Assembly: GCA_041907145.1 (NCBI GenBank)
Contig: JAYRHW010000099.1
Span: forward strand, 1 to 32,314
Source: JAFLCA01 sp041907145
Lineage (GTDB): Bacteria; Bdellovibrionota_C; UBA2361; JAFLCA01
Length of the DNA: 32,314 bases
Reading direction: 5' to 3'
In this document: piece by piece, positions 22,646-31,275 of the stretch
How the letters are laid out: each line of letters opens with the position of its first letter
Numbering within the stretch: the first letter of the stretch is position 1
Program-made: the position numbers and the translations under genes
The notes under the pieces: model-generated
Databases searched by the model: none
What the model saw: only the letters and a program-made list of their open reading frames with translations
What the model was told of the DNA's origin: nothing

Positions 22646-23872
22646 CTAAAAATGGCTGGATAACCAGTTACCAACGCGCTTGGCGGCGTGGAGTAACCCT
22701 GAGCCGGACTGAGAATGTCGACCCACACCCTGGTTCTGAGCGCCCCACAGAATCAATCCGACGGCGGTAGCGTATTCGGGGCCTCTTACGAGGTCGCTAA
22801 GGCCCCCTACTCCCGTGGGAGTTCCGAGGCGCACTGGCAGGTTAAAGACCTGCTCAGCAACTTGACGGATCCCATTGAGATTGGCTGTTCCGCCGGTGAG
22901 CACGATGCCGCTCGTGAGCAGCTCCTCCATTCCGGCTTTCACAAGATCCTTCTGCACCAGGGTAAAAATCTCGGTAACGCGAGGCTCGATAATTTCTGAA
23001 AGCACCAAACGAGATAGCACTCGGGGAGTACGTCCTCCGGTTGAGGGAACTTCCAAAGTTTCATCCTTGTTCACGAGACTCACGAGAGCCGATCCGTACT
23101 TACACTTTATTTCCTCAGCTGCCGCGATCGGCGTACGCAAGCCGGCGGCGATGTCGGCCGTAATATGGTTGCCGCCGACGGAGACCACCGAGGTATGCTT
23201 CACCGCGCCTGCGTGATAGACGGTTAAATCCGTTGTTCCACCTCCGATATCGAGGAGGCAGACTCCGAGCTCCTGCTCTTCTGTTGATATGACTGTTCGG
23301 CCCGAGGCCAGAGAAGAGAGCACGATATCATTGACCGTAATGCCGCAACGATTGGCGCACTTTACGATATTCTGGGCGCTGGCCACGGCACCGGTCACAA
23401 TGTGCACCTTGGCTTCCAAGCGCACTCCCGAAATGCCCAGAGGCTCACGAATTCCATCCTGTTCATCGATGATGAACTCCTGCGGCAAAACATGCAGCAC
23501 TTCGCGATCCATGGGGATAGCCACCGCTTCCGCCGCTTCGATCACCTTGGCGATATCTGTTCGGCTAACTTCCTTGTTCTTGATGCCGACGATTCCGTGA
23601 CTGTTAAAGCCCTTCACGTGAGAACCGGAAATAGCGGCAAAGACGGAGTTGATTTCGACTCCAGACATTGTCTCCGCCTGAGTGATAGCTTTGGAGATGG
23701 AGTCTACCGTCGCTTCGATATTGATGACGACGCCCTTGCGCAACCCCTTGGAAGGGCTGACCCCGAGCCCTATCACATCGACCTTTCCTTCGTTGCCTAC
23801 CTGGCCCACGACAACAGTGATGTTGGTGGTTCCAATATCGAGACCTACAATGACATTGGATTTACTGGCCAT
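22646..23872 (-). CDS. ftsA: Cell division protein FtsA
   Basis: An actin-like ATPase that tethers FtsZ filaments to the membrane. The 408-residue protein has phosphate-binding LDIGTTNITVVVG, the 1C domain with SRTDIAKVIEAAEAVAIP and REVLHVLPQEFIIDEQDGI, LLDIGGGTTDLTVY, GSALVS and IVLTGGTANLNGI. A short C-terminal amphipathic helix (HAAKRVGNWLSSHF) would serve for membrane binding. A GAGGAG ribosome site stands just before the ATG. It follows ftsQ after 117 bases and precedes ftsZ after 301. Confidence 0.97.
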   Translation of the reverse strand: MASKSNVIVGLDIGTTNITVVVGQVGNEGKVDVIGLGVSPSKGLRKGVVINIEATVDSISKAITQAETMSGVEINSVFAAISGSHVKGFNSHGIVGIKNKEVSRTDIAKVIEAAEAVAIPMDREVLHVLPQEFIIDEQDGIREPLGISGVRLEAKVHIVTGAVASAQNIVKCANRCGITVNDIVLSSLASGRTVISTEEQELGVCLLDIGGGTTDLTVYHAGAVKHTSVVSVGGNHITADIAAGLRTPIAAAEEIKCKYGSALVSLVNKDETLEVPSTGGRTPRVLSRLVLSEIIEPRVTEIFTLVQKDLVKAGMEELLTSGIVLTGGTANLNGIRQVAEQVFNLPVRLGTPTGVGGLSDLVRGPEYATAVGLILWGAQNQGVGRHSQSGSGLLHAAKRVGNWLSSHF

Positions 23873-23989
23873 GAACTCCTCAACGCGAGAAAGACTGCGG
23901 CGGTTGCCGTAATGGTGAAGGGATTAAATTAAACGGAGTTTGGACACAAGTCCAGCGTTATTCATGTAACTTATTGACCCTGCGGGTAA

Positions 23990-24796
23990 TCAAGATTTTG
24001 CTTCATTTAAGGTGGTTACCGCAACCTTATCAAAAGCGAGATCGACTTGCGCTATGCGAGTAGCTTGGTCTCCGAAATTGTCTAAAACGGTCTTAAGCCG
24101 ACGAGCCTCTTCTCGAACGCGATCGAGATGCTCTGCTCCGGCATCGAAAACCGCTCGAAGGTCATAACCGTGGAAGCGAAGGGACGCCTCCCCGTTGGAT
24201 CGCACCTCGATGGCGCGAACCTTTAGTCCAGTTTCCGGCTCCACAACCTCAATAACAGAGCGAACATAGGCGATTCTGCCCTTCACCACGTCCGGCGATG
24301 CCGACTCCTCGAGCAAGCCCTCGACAATGACCGGAGCGACTCGGGCGTGCACAATCCCCGCCCCCTTCAGCAAAAATTCCTTCTTGGGTACCGGGGTAAT
24401 AAAGCCTCCGTCTGCCCCGAGTAACCAAACCCGATCTCCCAAGTTAACAATGTAGGCCGGCTCGCGCTCTTTAATCTGAATGTCGAAACAATTCAGCGAC
24501 TTTTCCGCACAGCTCATTACGGTTGCGTCTTGAATTAAGGGGTTCCGCTCCAGAGAAACTTCGACCTCCCTGCCATGAGTCTTCCACCAGAGTATGGTCT
24601 CATGAAGCGGCAAATCCTTCAGGATATCTGCACGCGTAAGCACCGAAAGCCCCTCAATCTCAATTTCCTTATCATTGAGCAGCCTCTCTGCACGATCGGA
24701 AACGGCGTGCAGGCCCTGAGGCAGCAAGTCAGGATATTTCCAAACGACTGCCGATAGGGCACCGAGAAGCAGGGCAAAGGCCAAGATGAACCGCAT
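23990..24796 (-). CDS. ftsQ: Cell division protein FtsQ
   Basis: A 268-residue bitopic divisome protein. A short cytoplasmic start and one TM helix (FILAFALLLGALSAVVWKY) are followed by a periplasmic POTRA domain (EIEGLSVLTRADIL, LERNPLIQDATV, IQIKEREPAYIV) and the beta domain (WLLGADGGFITPV). It scaffolds FtsB/FtsL and septal synthases. Two cysteines in the POTRA domain (MSCAEKSLNCFD) could pair in the periplasm. It lies 42 bases downstream of murB in the expected dcw order. Confidence 0.92.
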   Translation of the reverse strand: MRFILAFALLLGALSAVVWKYPDLLPQGLHAVSDRAERLLNDKEIEIEGLSVLTRADILKDLPLHETILWWKTHGREVEVSLERNPLIQDATVMSCAEKSLNCFDIQIKEREPAYIVNLGDRVWLLGADGGFITPVPKKEFLLKGAGIVHARVAPVIVEGLLEESASPDVVKGRIAYVRSVIEVVEPETGLKVRAIEVRSNGEASLRFHGYDLRAVFDAGAEHLDRVREEARRLKTVLDNFGDQATRIAQVDLAFDKVAVTTLNEAKS

Positions 24797-24838
24797 GGGT
24801 AAGAGGATGCCTGAGGCACGCCGAGCGGGAAAGAGGGA

Positions 24839-25759
24839 TTAACGCCAGGAGATAACCTCAGGATTCAGCGCGATGCCGAATTTCTGATGCACCGACCTCT
24901 GGCAAAGATCAATGAGTCCGAGAACATCGGAAGCCGTAGCTCTGCGCTCCTCATTGACAATCCAGTTACCGTGCATCAGCGAGACCTGCGCTCCGCCGAC
25001 CGATCGTCCCTTCAACCCGCAGGCTTCAATCAAGAATCCAGCAGATTTCGCAGAGTCCGGGTTCCGAAAGACCGATCCTGCTGAAGGAGCCGTCAGCGGC
25101 TGATGCTCCTTGCGCTCGGCAAGATACTTGCGCCGCAATGCCGAACAGCTCTCCTTTGAAGACTGGGTTAAGGTAATTTCCGCCTTCAGCACAATTGCGC
25201 CTTCCGGCAGGACAGAATGTCGATAAGAAAATCCTAGCTCGGCTGAATCCAATCGAAGTATACGCTGGTCAGGCAACATCACCGAAACCGCATCGAGGCA
25301 ATTCGCCAACTCGGATCCGTGCGCACCCGCATTCATTCGTACGGCTCCTCCTACCGACGCCGGGATACCGCCGGCAAACTCCAACCCCGAAAGACCAGCG
25401 TCGGAGAGCTCCCTGGAGAGGCTCATCAACGACATCGCGCCGCCAACTTCGAAGCGTACCGCGCTCAAACTATTGACATAACGGAATCCACGTCCCAGCC
25501 GGATGGTCACTCCCGGCAACCCCTCGTCGGCGACCAGCAAATTACTCCCCGCACCGAGGACTCGATACGACTGACCTTCTGACTGTGCTACGTGCAGCAC
25601 ATGGGACAAGCCGACGTTGGACTGCGGCTCGGCCAAAGTTTCGATGCTTCCGCCAATTGCAAAGGTCGTACATTGCGCAGCGGATACCCCCTGCTTCACC
25701 AGCACCTCAGGATGCGCCCCAACTGCATCGGCGACTGATGATAAGTTATGTATACCCAT
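24839..25759 (-). CDS. murB: UDP-N-acetylmuramate dehydrogenase
   Basis: MurB reduces UDP-GlcNAc-enolpyruvate to UDP-MurNAc using FAD and NADPH. The 306-residue protein has the FAD-binding motifs RVLGAGSNLLVADEGLPGV and GLEFAGGIPASVGGAVRMNA. It also has the catalytic Ser region PSAGSVFRNP and the C-terminal IEACGLKGRSVGGAQVS, with a NWIVN motif and NPEVISW at the end. The length fits the shorter (type II) MurB group. It begins nine bases after the murC stop. Confidence 0.95.
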   Translation of the reverse strand: MGIHNLSSVADAVGAHPEVLVKQGVSAAQCTTFAIGGSIETLAEPQSNVGLSHVLHVAQSEGQSYRVLGAGSNLLVADEGLPGVTIRLGRGFRYVNSLSAVRFEVGGAMSLMSLSRELSDAGLSGLEFAGGIPASVGGAVRMNAGAHGSELANCLDAVSVMLPDQRILRLDSAELGFSYRHSVLPEGAIVLKAEITLTQSSKESCSALRRKYLAERKEHQPLTAPSAGSVFRNPDSAKSAGFLIEACGLKGRSVGGAQVSLMHGNWIVNEERRATASDVLGLIDLCQRSVHQKFGIALNPEVISWR

Positions 25760-25768
25760 AGACGCTAT

Positions 25769-27151
25769 TTAGGCCGCTTGCTTTGTACCGAGCTCGGCGA
25801 GAAATCTCTCAGGCAAGTTGCCCACTGAGCCGGCACCGAGACAGAGGATCACATCTCCCGGCTTGACTTCGCCGACAATCGGATGCACGGCGTTTTCGAT
25901 TGCTCCGCAAAACTGCTTAGCGGAATGATCGATGGCGGCGCAAAAACTCTGTCCATCGATGCCGATGATGGGCTCCTCGCTCGCTGCATAAATGTCAGTA
26001 ATAACTAAATGGTCGGCATCGACAAACGCACTCAAAAAGTCGCTGAAGCAATCTCGAGTGCGGGTGTAACGATGCGGCTGGAAAACTACGTGGAGGCGCC
26101 CCATTCCCTGGCCAAGTCCTGCCCGGATTGCAGATAACGTCGCTCGAACCTCTGTGGGATGATGCCCGTAATCGTTCATGACCGTTACCCCACACGCTTC
26201 GCCGATGACCTCAAGCCTTCGGCGCACACCGGAGAAGTTGGATAGGGCCTCGGCAATGCATGCAGGTGAAATTCCGAATTCAAGCCCGACAGCCACAGCT
26301 GCCAGCGAATTCAGGGCGATATGCGAGCCGAGCATAGGTAAATCTACATGCAGGAGTTTCTCGCCATGGACATACACGTCATACGAAGTGACAAATCGTC
26401 GGCACTGCAGATTCCGGGCCTGAATTTCGCCACCGGAGAAGCCGTACAGGATTTTGCGCCCACGATAGCGTTCAGATAGTTCTCGCAGCTTGGGATCCTC
26501 GAAGCACAGGACTGCAAGACCGTAGAAGGGTACGGCGCTTACAAACTGCTCGAAGGAGGACTCGAGTTCCGCGTAAGACGCATAGGCATTCAAGTGCTCG
26601 GCATCGATGTTCGTAACTACTGCTATGGTTGGCTTAAGAAGCAGAAAGCTTCGATCGCTCTCGTCGGTCTCAGCAACAAGATATTCTCCCTTCCCGAGCT
26701 TACCGCCCGACTCAGCGGCCTTTACCTGCCCACCGATTACGATGGTCGGATCGAGCCCGCCATGCTCGAGCACTGTCCCTATCATGCTAGTCGTTGTGGT
26801 CTTGCCGTGAGATCCGGCTACCCCTACACCGTACTTGAGGCGCATCAGCTCGGCCAGGACCTCGGCACGGCGAATAACCGGCAAGCCCCGACGCCTGGCT
26901 TCGCCAAGTTCCGGGTTAGACGGAGCAACTGCAGACGAATAGACTAAAAGCGAGGTAGTTTCAGGGATGTGCTGAGGCGCATGTCCCTGGTGAATCACAG
27001 CACCGAGGCGCTTTAGACGTTCGCAGGTACTGCTAATTTTCAGGTCCGAACCAGAGACTCGGAAGCCCAAATTAAGTAGAATCTCTGCCAGTCCGGACAT
27101 GCCAGAGCCGCCGATGCCGGTGAAATGAAAATGCAGTTTAGGGTTATACAT
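25769..27151 (-). CDS. murC: UDP-N-acetylmuramate--L-alanine ligase
   Basis: MurC adds the first L-Ala to UDP-MurNAc. The 460-residue Mur ligase has the N-terminal nucleotide fold FHFTGIGGSGMSGLAEIL, ATP-binding GVAGSHGKTTTTSMIG, TNIDAEHLNAY, and the C-terminal domain motifs NDYGHHPTEV and FQPHRYTRT. It is complete. It is the first gene of the murC-murB-ftsQ-ftsA-ftsZ run and is divergent from the methyltransferase gene, with 47 bases between starts. No clear ribosome site stands before the ATG. Confidence 0.97.
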   Translation of the reverse strand: MYNPKLHFHFTGIGGSGMSGLAEILLNLGFRVSGSDLKISSTCERLKRLGAVIHQGHAPQHIPETTSLLVYSSAVAPSNPELGEARRRGLPVIRRAEVLAELMRLKYGVGVAGSHGKTTTTSMIGTVLEHGGLDPTIVIGGQVKAAESGGKLGKGEYLVAETDESDRSFLLLKPTIAVVTNIDAEHLNAYASYAELESSFEQFVSAVPFYGLAVLCFEDPKLRELSERYRGRKILYGFSGGEIQARNLQCRRFVTSYDVYVHGEKLLHVDLPMLGSHIALNSLAAVAVGLEFGISPACIAEALSNFSGVRRRLEVIGEACGVTVMNDYGHHPTEVRATLSAIRAGLGQGMGRLHVVFQPHRYTRTRDCFSDFLSAFVDADHLVITDIYAASEEPIIGIDGQSFCAAIDHSAKQFCGAIENAVHPIVGEVKPGDVILCLGAGSVGNLPERFLAELGTKQAA

Positions 27152-27198
27152 AGAAGAAAAAGTCTCGTCTTGGGGACGATACCATAGCAGATTACTTT

Positions 27199-27951
27199 AT
27201 GCCGAGCTATTCAGCCCCCGCTTTGCGCAAAAGCGAAGATTCCATTACTGAAACAAGCGATATGCCTCCCGCCGCTCACCTTCGCTACCAGCATAAGCCC
27301 TTCCCCGGCTCCAGCCACACTTGGGCTATGGAGCAGTGCACAAAACTTCCGCCAACTTCCAAAGTCTTGGACGTCGGAAGCGGCAGCGGCGCAATAGGCA
27401 AACTCTTACGCGAACGCTCGTTCAGCGAACTCTATGCGGTTGAGGTCGACGACGAGGCTCGTAGAAACACCGCTGCTACGTACCGGCGCATGGAGACTTC
27501 CCTCGATGCGTACCACGGAGAGTCTTTCGATTTGATCTTGATACTGGATGTTCTCGAACATTTACCTAACGCTGAAACCATTTTTAGACAGGCGGCCAGC
27601 TTGCTTAAGCCCGGCGGGACGATGCTTGTTTCGGTGCCCAATATTGCTCACTGGAGCGCTCGCTTCGCGTTGCTCTTCGGCATTTTTAAATACACCGACC
27701 GCGGAATTCTCGATCGTACGCATGTGCGATTCTTCACTCGGCAAACGTTTGCTGCCTTCCTCAAGCTCGTCCCCTCGATTGAGGTCTCTCGCCTTGATGC
27801 CAGCATATCACCGATGGAATTTGTGCTCCCTGGATGGGCCTGTCGTAATCCCCTTTTTACCCTCTTCTCCCGTATTCGAATGACCGCCGCTGCACTCTTT
27901 CCGGGTCTCCTAGCATACCAACATCTGGCCCTGCTAAAGCGAAGAACGTAA
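27199..27951 (+). CDS. Class I SAM-dependent methyltransferase
   Basis: A 250-residue Rossmann-fold methyltransferase with motif I VLDVGSGSGAIGKLL, a second acidic strand YAVEVDD, motif IV LILILDVLEHLP and a motif-V-like LLKPGGTMLVSVPN. The C-terminal part (FFTRQTFAAFL, FVLPGW) resembles enzymes of the Methyltransf_11/23 type that act on small molecules or lipids. The substrate cannot be told. The start at 27199 gives a polar lead of about 20 residues; an internal ATG at 27262 is possible. It is followed after 15 bases by exonuclease III, with no obvious functional link. Confidence 0.87.
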   Translation: MPSYSAPALRKSEDSITETSDMPPAAHLRYQHKPFPGSSHTWAMEQCTKLPPTSKVLDVGSGSGAIGKLLRERSFSELYAVEVDDEARRNTAATYRRMETSLDAYHGESFDLILILDVLEHLPNAETIFRQAASLLKPGGTMLVSVPNIAHWSARFALLFGIFKYTDRGILDRTHVRFFTRQTFAAFLKLVPSIEVSRLDASISPMEFVLPGWACRNPLFTLFSRIRMTAAALFPGLLAYQHLALLKRRT

Positions 27952-27966
27952 GAGACGGTCAGGCGC

Positions 27967-28752
27967 ATGCGAATTCTTTGCTGGAATGTCAATGGCTTTC
28001 GCTCGGCTTGGGGCAAAGGGCTGCCTGAATTCGTCGCTGCCCAGTCCCCGGATATCATTTGCCTGCAGGAAACGAAGGCTGGCGCTGAAGTCCTCGCGCA
28101 AGCACAATATCAATTTCCGGGTTACAGCGGCTTTCATTCGGTAGCCACCAAAAAGGGCTATTCCGGCGTCAGCAGTTATTTCCGCCGTGGCCACGAACCA
28201 AAACAAATTCTACACGGTATCGGCAAAAAGGTATTTGATCAGGAGGGCCGGTTCGTAATTAGTCAACACAACGACTTTGACCTTTATAATTTGTACTACC
28301 CCTCCGGAACCTCCGGAGATGAGCGGCAAGATTTCAAATATAAATTTCTCGATGCTCTCTACGACTATCTGAGCGGACTAAGCAGCCGCGAACGCGCGCG
28401 GTCCGTGCTGTGCGGAGACTTCAACATTTGTCACCGCGAAATCGATATTCACCATCCCAAAACCGCCGCCAAGCAGCAGCTCACTGGATTCCTACCGGAG
28501 GAGCGGGCTTGGATGGATAAGTTCGCCGAGCTGGGCTTCGTCGACACATTCAGGAAGGTTCATGGAGATGTCCCCAACCAGTATTCGTGGTGGTCATTTC
28601 GTGCCAACTCTCGCGCCAAGAACCTAGGGTGGAGGATCGATTATATCTGGGTAGCCGGGGCGCTGGCCGGGAAAATTAGGGACGCCTCAATGTTTATGGA
28701 ACAAAGGGGCTCTGATCATTGCCCGATTTCCGCCGATCTCGCATTAACGTAA
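27967..28752 (+). CDS. xth: Exodeoxyribonuclease III (ExoA/Xth family AP endonuclease)
   Basis: A 261-residue EEP-fold nuclease that cuts at abasic sites in base excision repair. It has the Asn motif CWNVNGFRSA, metal ligand Glu35 in LQETKA, YNLYYPSG, the catalytic LCGDFNICH, the WWSFRANSRAKNLGWRIDYI region and the final GSDHCPI. These are all the residues expected for an active enzyme, at normal length. An AGG lies shortly before the ATG. Confidence 0.95.
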   Translation: MRILCWNVNGFRSAWGKGLPEFVAAQSPDIICLQETKAGAEVLAQAQYQFPGYSGFHSVATKKGYSGVSSYFRRGHEPKQILHGIGKKVFDQEGRFVISQHNDFDLYNLYYPSGTSGDERQDFKYKFLDALYDYLSGLSSRERARSVLCGDFNICHREIDIHHPKTAAKQQLTGFLPEERAWMDKFAELGFVDTFRKVHGDVPNQYSWWSFRANSRAKNLGWRIDYIWVAGALAGKIRDASMFMEQRGSDHCPISADLALT

Positions 28753-28785
28753 TTCAGGTTCATGGCGCCCTGTGCCGATATTAGG

Positions 28786-28805
28786 TACTATCCCTTAGGG
28801 TAGTA
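28786..28805. repeat. Inverted repeat just upstream of tatB
   Basis: TACTA-T-CCC-TTA-GGG-TAGTA forms an 8-bp stem with one bulged T. It ends 16 bases before the tatB ATG, where it could block or shape the ribosome site or serve as an operator. No T-tract follows. Confidence 0.4.
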
Positions 28806-28821
28806 TCAGAAACTAACTCGT

Positions 28822-29154
28822 ATGTTTGGCGTCAGCTTTTTTGAACTTATAGTGATCTTCGGCGTGGCGCTCATTGTATTTGGGCCTGAAAAGTTGCCCG
28901 AGATCGCCCGTACGCTCGGTAAGGTAACCGGGGAACTCAGCAAACACACCAATGCGCTGCGCCGGGAATTTTACAATAGCGTTTACACACCTGCCGAGGA
29001 TCTGCGCGCCCGCATAAATACCGAGACGCGAGAATTGCGATCCGTGTCCAATATATCGCTCGAGCATCCTGGCGCCGGGGCGAAGTCCAACTCCGGAGCT
29101 TGCACGAGCACAACCGAAATTTCCTCCAATGCTGAACCCAAAGAACAAAAGTAA
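28822..29154 (+). CDS. tatB: Sec-independent protein translocase TatB
   Basis: A 110-residue Tat component. One N-terminal membrane helix (FFELIVIFGVALIVFGPEKLP, with the Glu and the Gly-Pro hinge) is followed by the amphipathic helix EIARTLGKVTGEL and a polar tail. The tail length and the immediate tatC partner favour TatB over TatA. It helps recognise twin-arginine substrates. Its last 26 bases overlap the first possible tatC start. Confidence 0.88.
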   Translation: MFGVSFFELIVIFGVALIVFGPEKLPEIARTLGKVTGELSKHTNALRREFYNSVYTPAEDLRARINTETRELRSVSNISLEHPGAGAKSNSGACTSTTEISSNAEPKEQK

Positions 29155-29923
29155 TGCTGCCGGCGAGATGCACCTCTTGGAGCACCTAGCAGAGCTCCGA
29201 ACAAGACTCATCTATAGCTTTCTTGGCTTGAGCCTCGCTTCAATCGTGGCCTACAACTACTCTACCGAGGTGTTCGCCTTCCTGTGCCAACCTTATTTTC
29301 AGGCCTTCCCCAATAATCAACTTATCGGCACAGGGCCCGCCGAGGCTCTCATGCTTAAAATAAAAACCGCTATATTTTGCGGAGGTATACTTTCATCACC
29401 GTTCATATTTTATCAGTTGTGGCTTTTTATTGCTCCCGGCCTTTACGACAATGAGCGCAAGATGGTGCTTCCCTTCGTGGCTTCTACGACCGGTCTATTT
29501 TTGCTCGGCGCCGGATTTTGTTACCGCTACGTCATTCCCTTGGCGTTCGCCTTTTTTCAAGAAGAATACAAATCTATCGGCGTTACGCCCGCTGTTAAAA
29601 TTTCGGAGCATCTCAGCACCATGATGCAGGGCTTGATTGGTTTCGGCGTCGTTTTCCAGATGCCAATCTTGGCTTGGTTCCTGGCGCGCCTCGGAATCCT
29701 CAATCACAGGATGATGATTGAGGGAGGTCGGTACGCGGTCGTTATTATTTTCATCGTGTCAGCAATTTTTACTCCCCCGGATGTACTGTCGCAGTTCTTA
29801 ATGGCCGGCCCCCTGTGCGTGCTGTACGCGGTAAGCATTTTAATCGTAAAGCAGGCATATCGAGAGCGGCCGGCGGCATCGCCCGAGGCTTCCTCGCTGC
29901 CGTCAGATCTGAGCCCGCGCTAA
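29129..29923 (+). CDS. tatC: Sec-independent protein translocase TatC
   Basis: A 264-residue, six-TM inner-membrane protein that binds twin-arginine signals. It has the N-terminal HLAELRTRLIYS, the PFIFYQLWLFIAPGLY loop, the periplasmic EHLSTMMQGLIGFG and IFTPPDVLSQF. The start at 29129 overlaps tatB; an internal ATG at 29168 (MHLLEHLAELR) would start 13 bases after the tatB stop and fits the family equally well. The stop codon sits in the loop of a weak terminator. Confidence 0.95.
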   Translation: MLNPKNKSNAAGEMHLLEHLAELRTRLIYSFLGLSLASIVAYNYSTEVFAFLCQPYFQAFPNNQLIGTGPAEALMLKIKTAIFCGGILSSPFIFYQLWLFIAPGLYDNERKMVLPFVASTTGLFLLGAGFCYRYVIPLAFAFFQEEYKSIGVTPAVKISEHLSTMMQGLIGFGVVFQMPILAWFLARLGILNHRMMIEGGRYAVVIIFIVSAIFTPPDVLSQFLMAGPLCVLYAVSILIVKQAYRERPAASPEASSLPSDLSPR

Positions 29924-29932
29924 GGGCTTTTT
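29912..29932 (+). terminator. Weak terminator overlapping the tatC stop
   Basis: AGCCC (29912-29916) pairs with GGGCT (29924-29928), with the TAA stop in the loop, followed by TTTT. The stem is only 5 bp. Confidence 0.4.
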
Positions 29933-30222
29933 GGGGTTCAGCGAGACTTTCGTATTTTTCAATAATAACACTCTAAAACCACTAAACATCTTATTTTCGC
30001 GAACCTCGTTCTATTGACAGGATCTAGGCCTTGCCCGATCCTAATAGGAGATAGTCAGGCAGTTGGGACACTCGCCATCCCTCCCCGTAATACTTAGCTT
30101 CCCGCTTGGCGGTTCCTGGTTGCAGCTATCGAAACACGGGGCATCCATCTTCCTTGGAAGGTGGGTGCCATTTTTCTTGTCCGCTTTCCCCTTCCGCCCC
30201 TGGTAGTCTATTGTCTCCCTTA
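29924..30222 (+). other. Structured leader region of lpxD
   Basis: About 300 bases without a supported gene. A perfect TTGACA (30014-30019) is present, but the hexamer at 17 bases is poor (GATCCT) and the better TAATAG is 22 bases away. Overlapping it is an inverted repeat AGGATC/GATCCT (30019-30042) with an inner GGC/GCC pairing. A large terminator-like hairpin is at 30140-30175. The lpxD frame is open upstream to 30106, but that extension would run through the hairpin and does not resemble LpxD, so I treat it as non-coding. I recognise no known riboswitch. Confidence 0.5.
30140..30175 (+). terminator. Strong terminator-type hairpin 47 bases before lpxD
   Basis: GGCATCCATCTTCC (30140-30153) and GGAAGGTGGGTGCC (30156-30169) pair along all 14 positions (two G-U), and ATTTTTCTTG follows. 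This has all the marks of a Rho-independent terminator. It stands within the lpxD leader, so it would either end a short upstream RNA or attenuate lpxD. Confidence 0.75.
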
Positions 30223-31275
30223 ATGAGCATTCAACCGTCGGTTAACATTAGCCTAAAGGACCTCGCTGTCCGCGTCGGCGGAACCCTGCAGGGCAACGGC
30301 CAGCTCCAAGTCTCGGGGCTATGCGCCCTCGATGATGCGAGTCCGGGTTCACTGACCTTCATTAAGGACGCTCACGCCGGCGCGGCTGCTCGCAGCATCA
30401 ATCAGACCAACGCTGGCGCATACTTGGTTCATGACTCACTCCAAATGGAGCTTGCGCAGATCCCGAAGAACCTAATCTTCGTGAAGGACCCCTTCGCCGC
30501 GCTCGTTGGCTTAGTGCCTCTGTTTCGTCCTGCCCGCGAGGTCCAGCGCGGCGTTCACCCCAAAGCTGATGTCCATCCAACCGCAAAACTCGGGAAGAAT
30601 GTCAGTGTCGGCGCTTTCTGTTCGGTCGGTGAAGGTGCAGTGATCGGCGACAACACGGTGCTCCATCCGCAAGTGACCGTTTATGGCCACGCCCAAATCG
30701 GGGACAGTTGCATCATTCATGCCGGAGCGATCATACGCGAAGACTGTGTTCTTGGTAACAACTGTACCGTTCAGCCCGGCGCCGTGGTCGGCTCGGACGG
30801 ATTTGGGTATGTGCCCGATCCCGCCGTCGGTCTAAGATCCATCCCCCAAGTTGGCGGCGTCAGAATTGCCGATTGCGTGGATATCGGAGCCAACTCTTGC
30901 GTAGACCGCGCCACCTTGGGCAACACCGCATTGGGGCACGGAACAAAGCTCGATAATCTAGTGCAGGTGGGACACAACGTAAGAATCGGTAAGTTCTCAC
31001 TTCTCTGCGGCCAAGTCGGCATCGGTGGAAGCAGTACTATCGGGGATCAGGTTGTGCTCGGCGGCAACGCCGGAGTAGGTGACCATATATCCATTAGCTC
31101 GGGAGCTCGCATCGCCGCGAAGTCCGGGATCGTAAATAATATTGATTCGCCCGGTGATTATGCGGGGTATCCTCATGTGCCCGCTAATCAGTGGCTTCGC
31201 AATTCACTCTTAATTCGGCGCCTCCCTGAGATCTTCAAGGGAAAGGCTGCCAAGAAGCAAAAAGGAGACGAATGA
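30223..31275 (+). CDS. lpxD: UDP-3-O-(3-hydroxyacyl)glucosamine N-acyltransferase
   Basis: LpxD adds the second 3-hydroxyacyl chain to the lipid A precursor, from acyl-ACP. The 350-residue protein has the N-terminal uridine-binding domain (VSGLCALDDASPGSLTFI), then a long left-handed beta-helix of hexapeptide repeats. The repeats include VGSDGFGYVPD, IGANSCVDRATLG and the catalytic His in NLVQVGHNVRIG (about residue 251). A helical C-terminus (PANQWLRNSLLIRRLPEIFK) closes it. I start it at the ATG at 30223 because the family begins there; the 39 in-frame residues upstream are unlike LpxD. It is not in the usual bamA-fabZ-lpxA cluster. Its stop overlaps the next ATG. Confidence 0.94.
   Translation: MSIQPSVNISLKDLAVRVGGTLQGNGQLQVSGLCALDDASPGSLTFIKDAHAGAAARSINQTNAGAYLVHDSLQMELAQIPKNLIFVKDPFAALVGLVPLFRPAREVQRGVHPKADVHPTAKLGKNVSVGAFCSVGEGAVIGDNTVLHPQVTVYGHAQIGDSCIIHAGAIIREDCVLGNNCTVQPGAVVGSDGFGYVPDPAVGLRSIPQVGGVRIADCVDIGANSCVDRATLGNTALGHGTKLDNLVQVGHNVRIGKFSLLCGQVGIGGSSTIGDQVVLGGNAGVGDHISISSGARIAAKSGIVNNIDSPGDYAGYPHVPANQWLRNSLLIRRLPEIFKGKAAKKQKGDE

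Noticed and set aside
30106..30222. N-terminal extension of LpxD by 39 residues
   Set aside because: The extension is Pro/Ser/Gly-rich, is unlike LpxD, and would run through a strong terminator hairpin; the ATG at 30223 fits the family.
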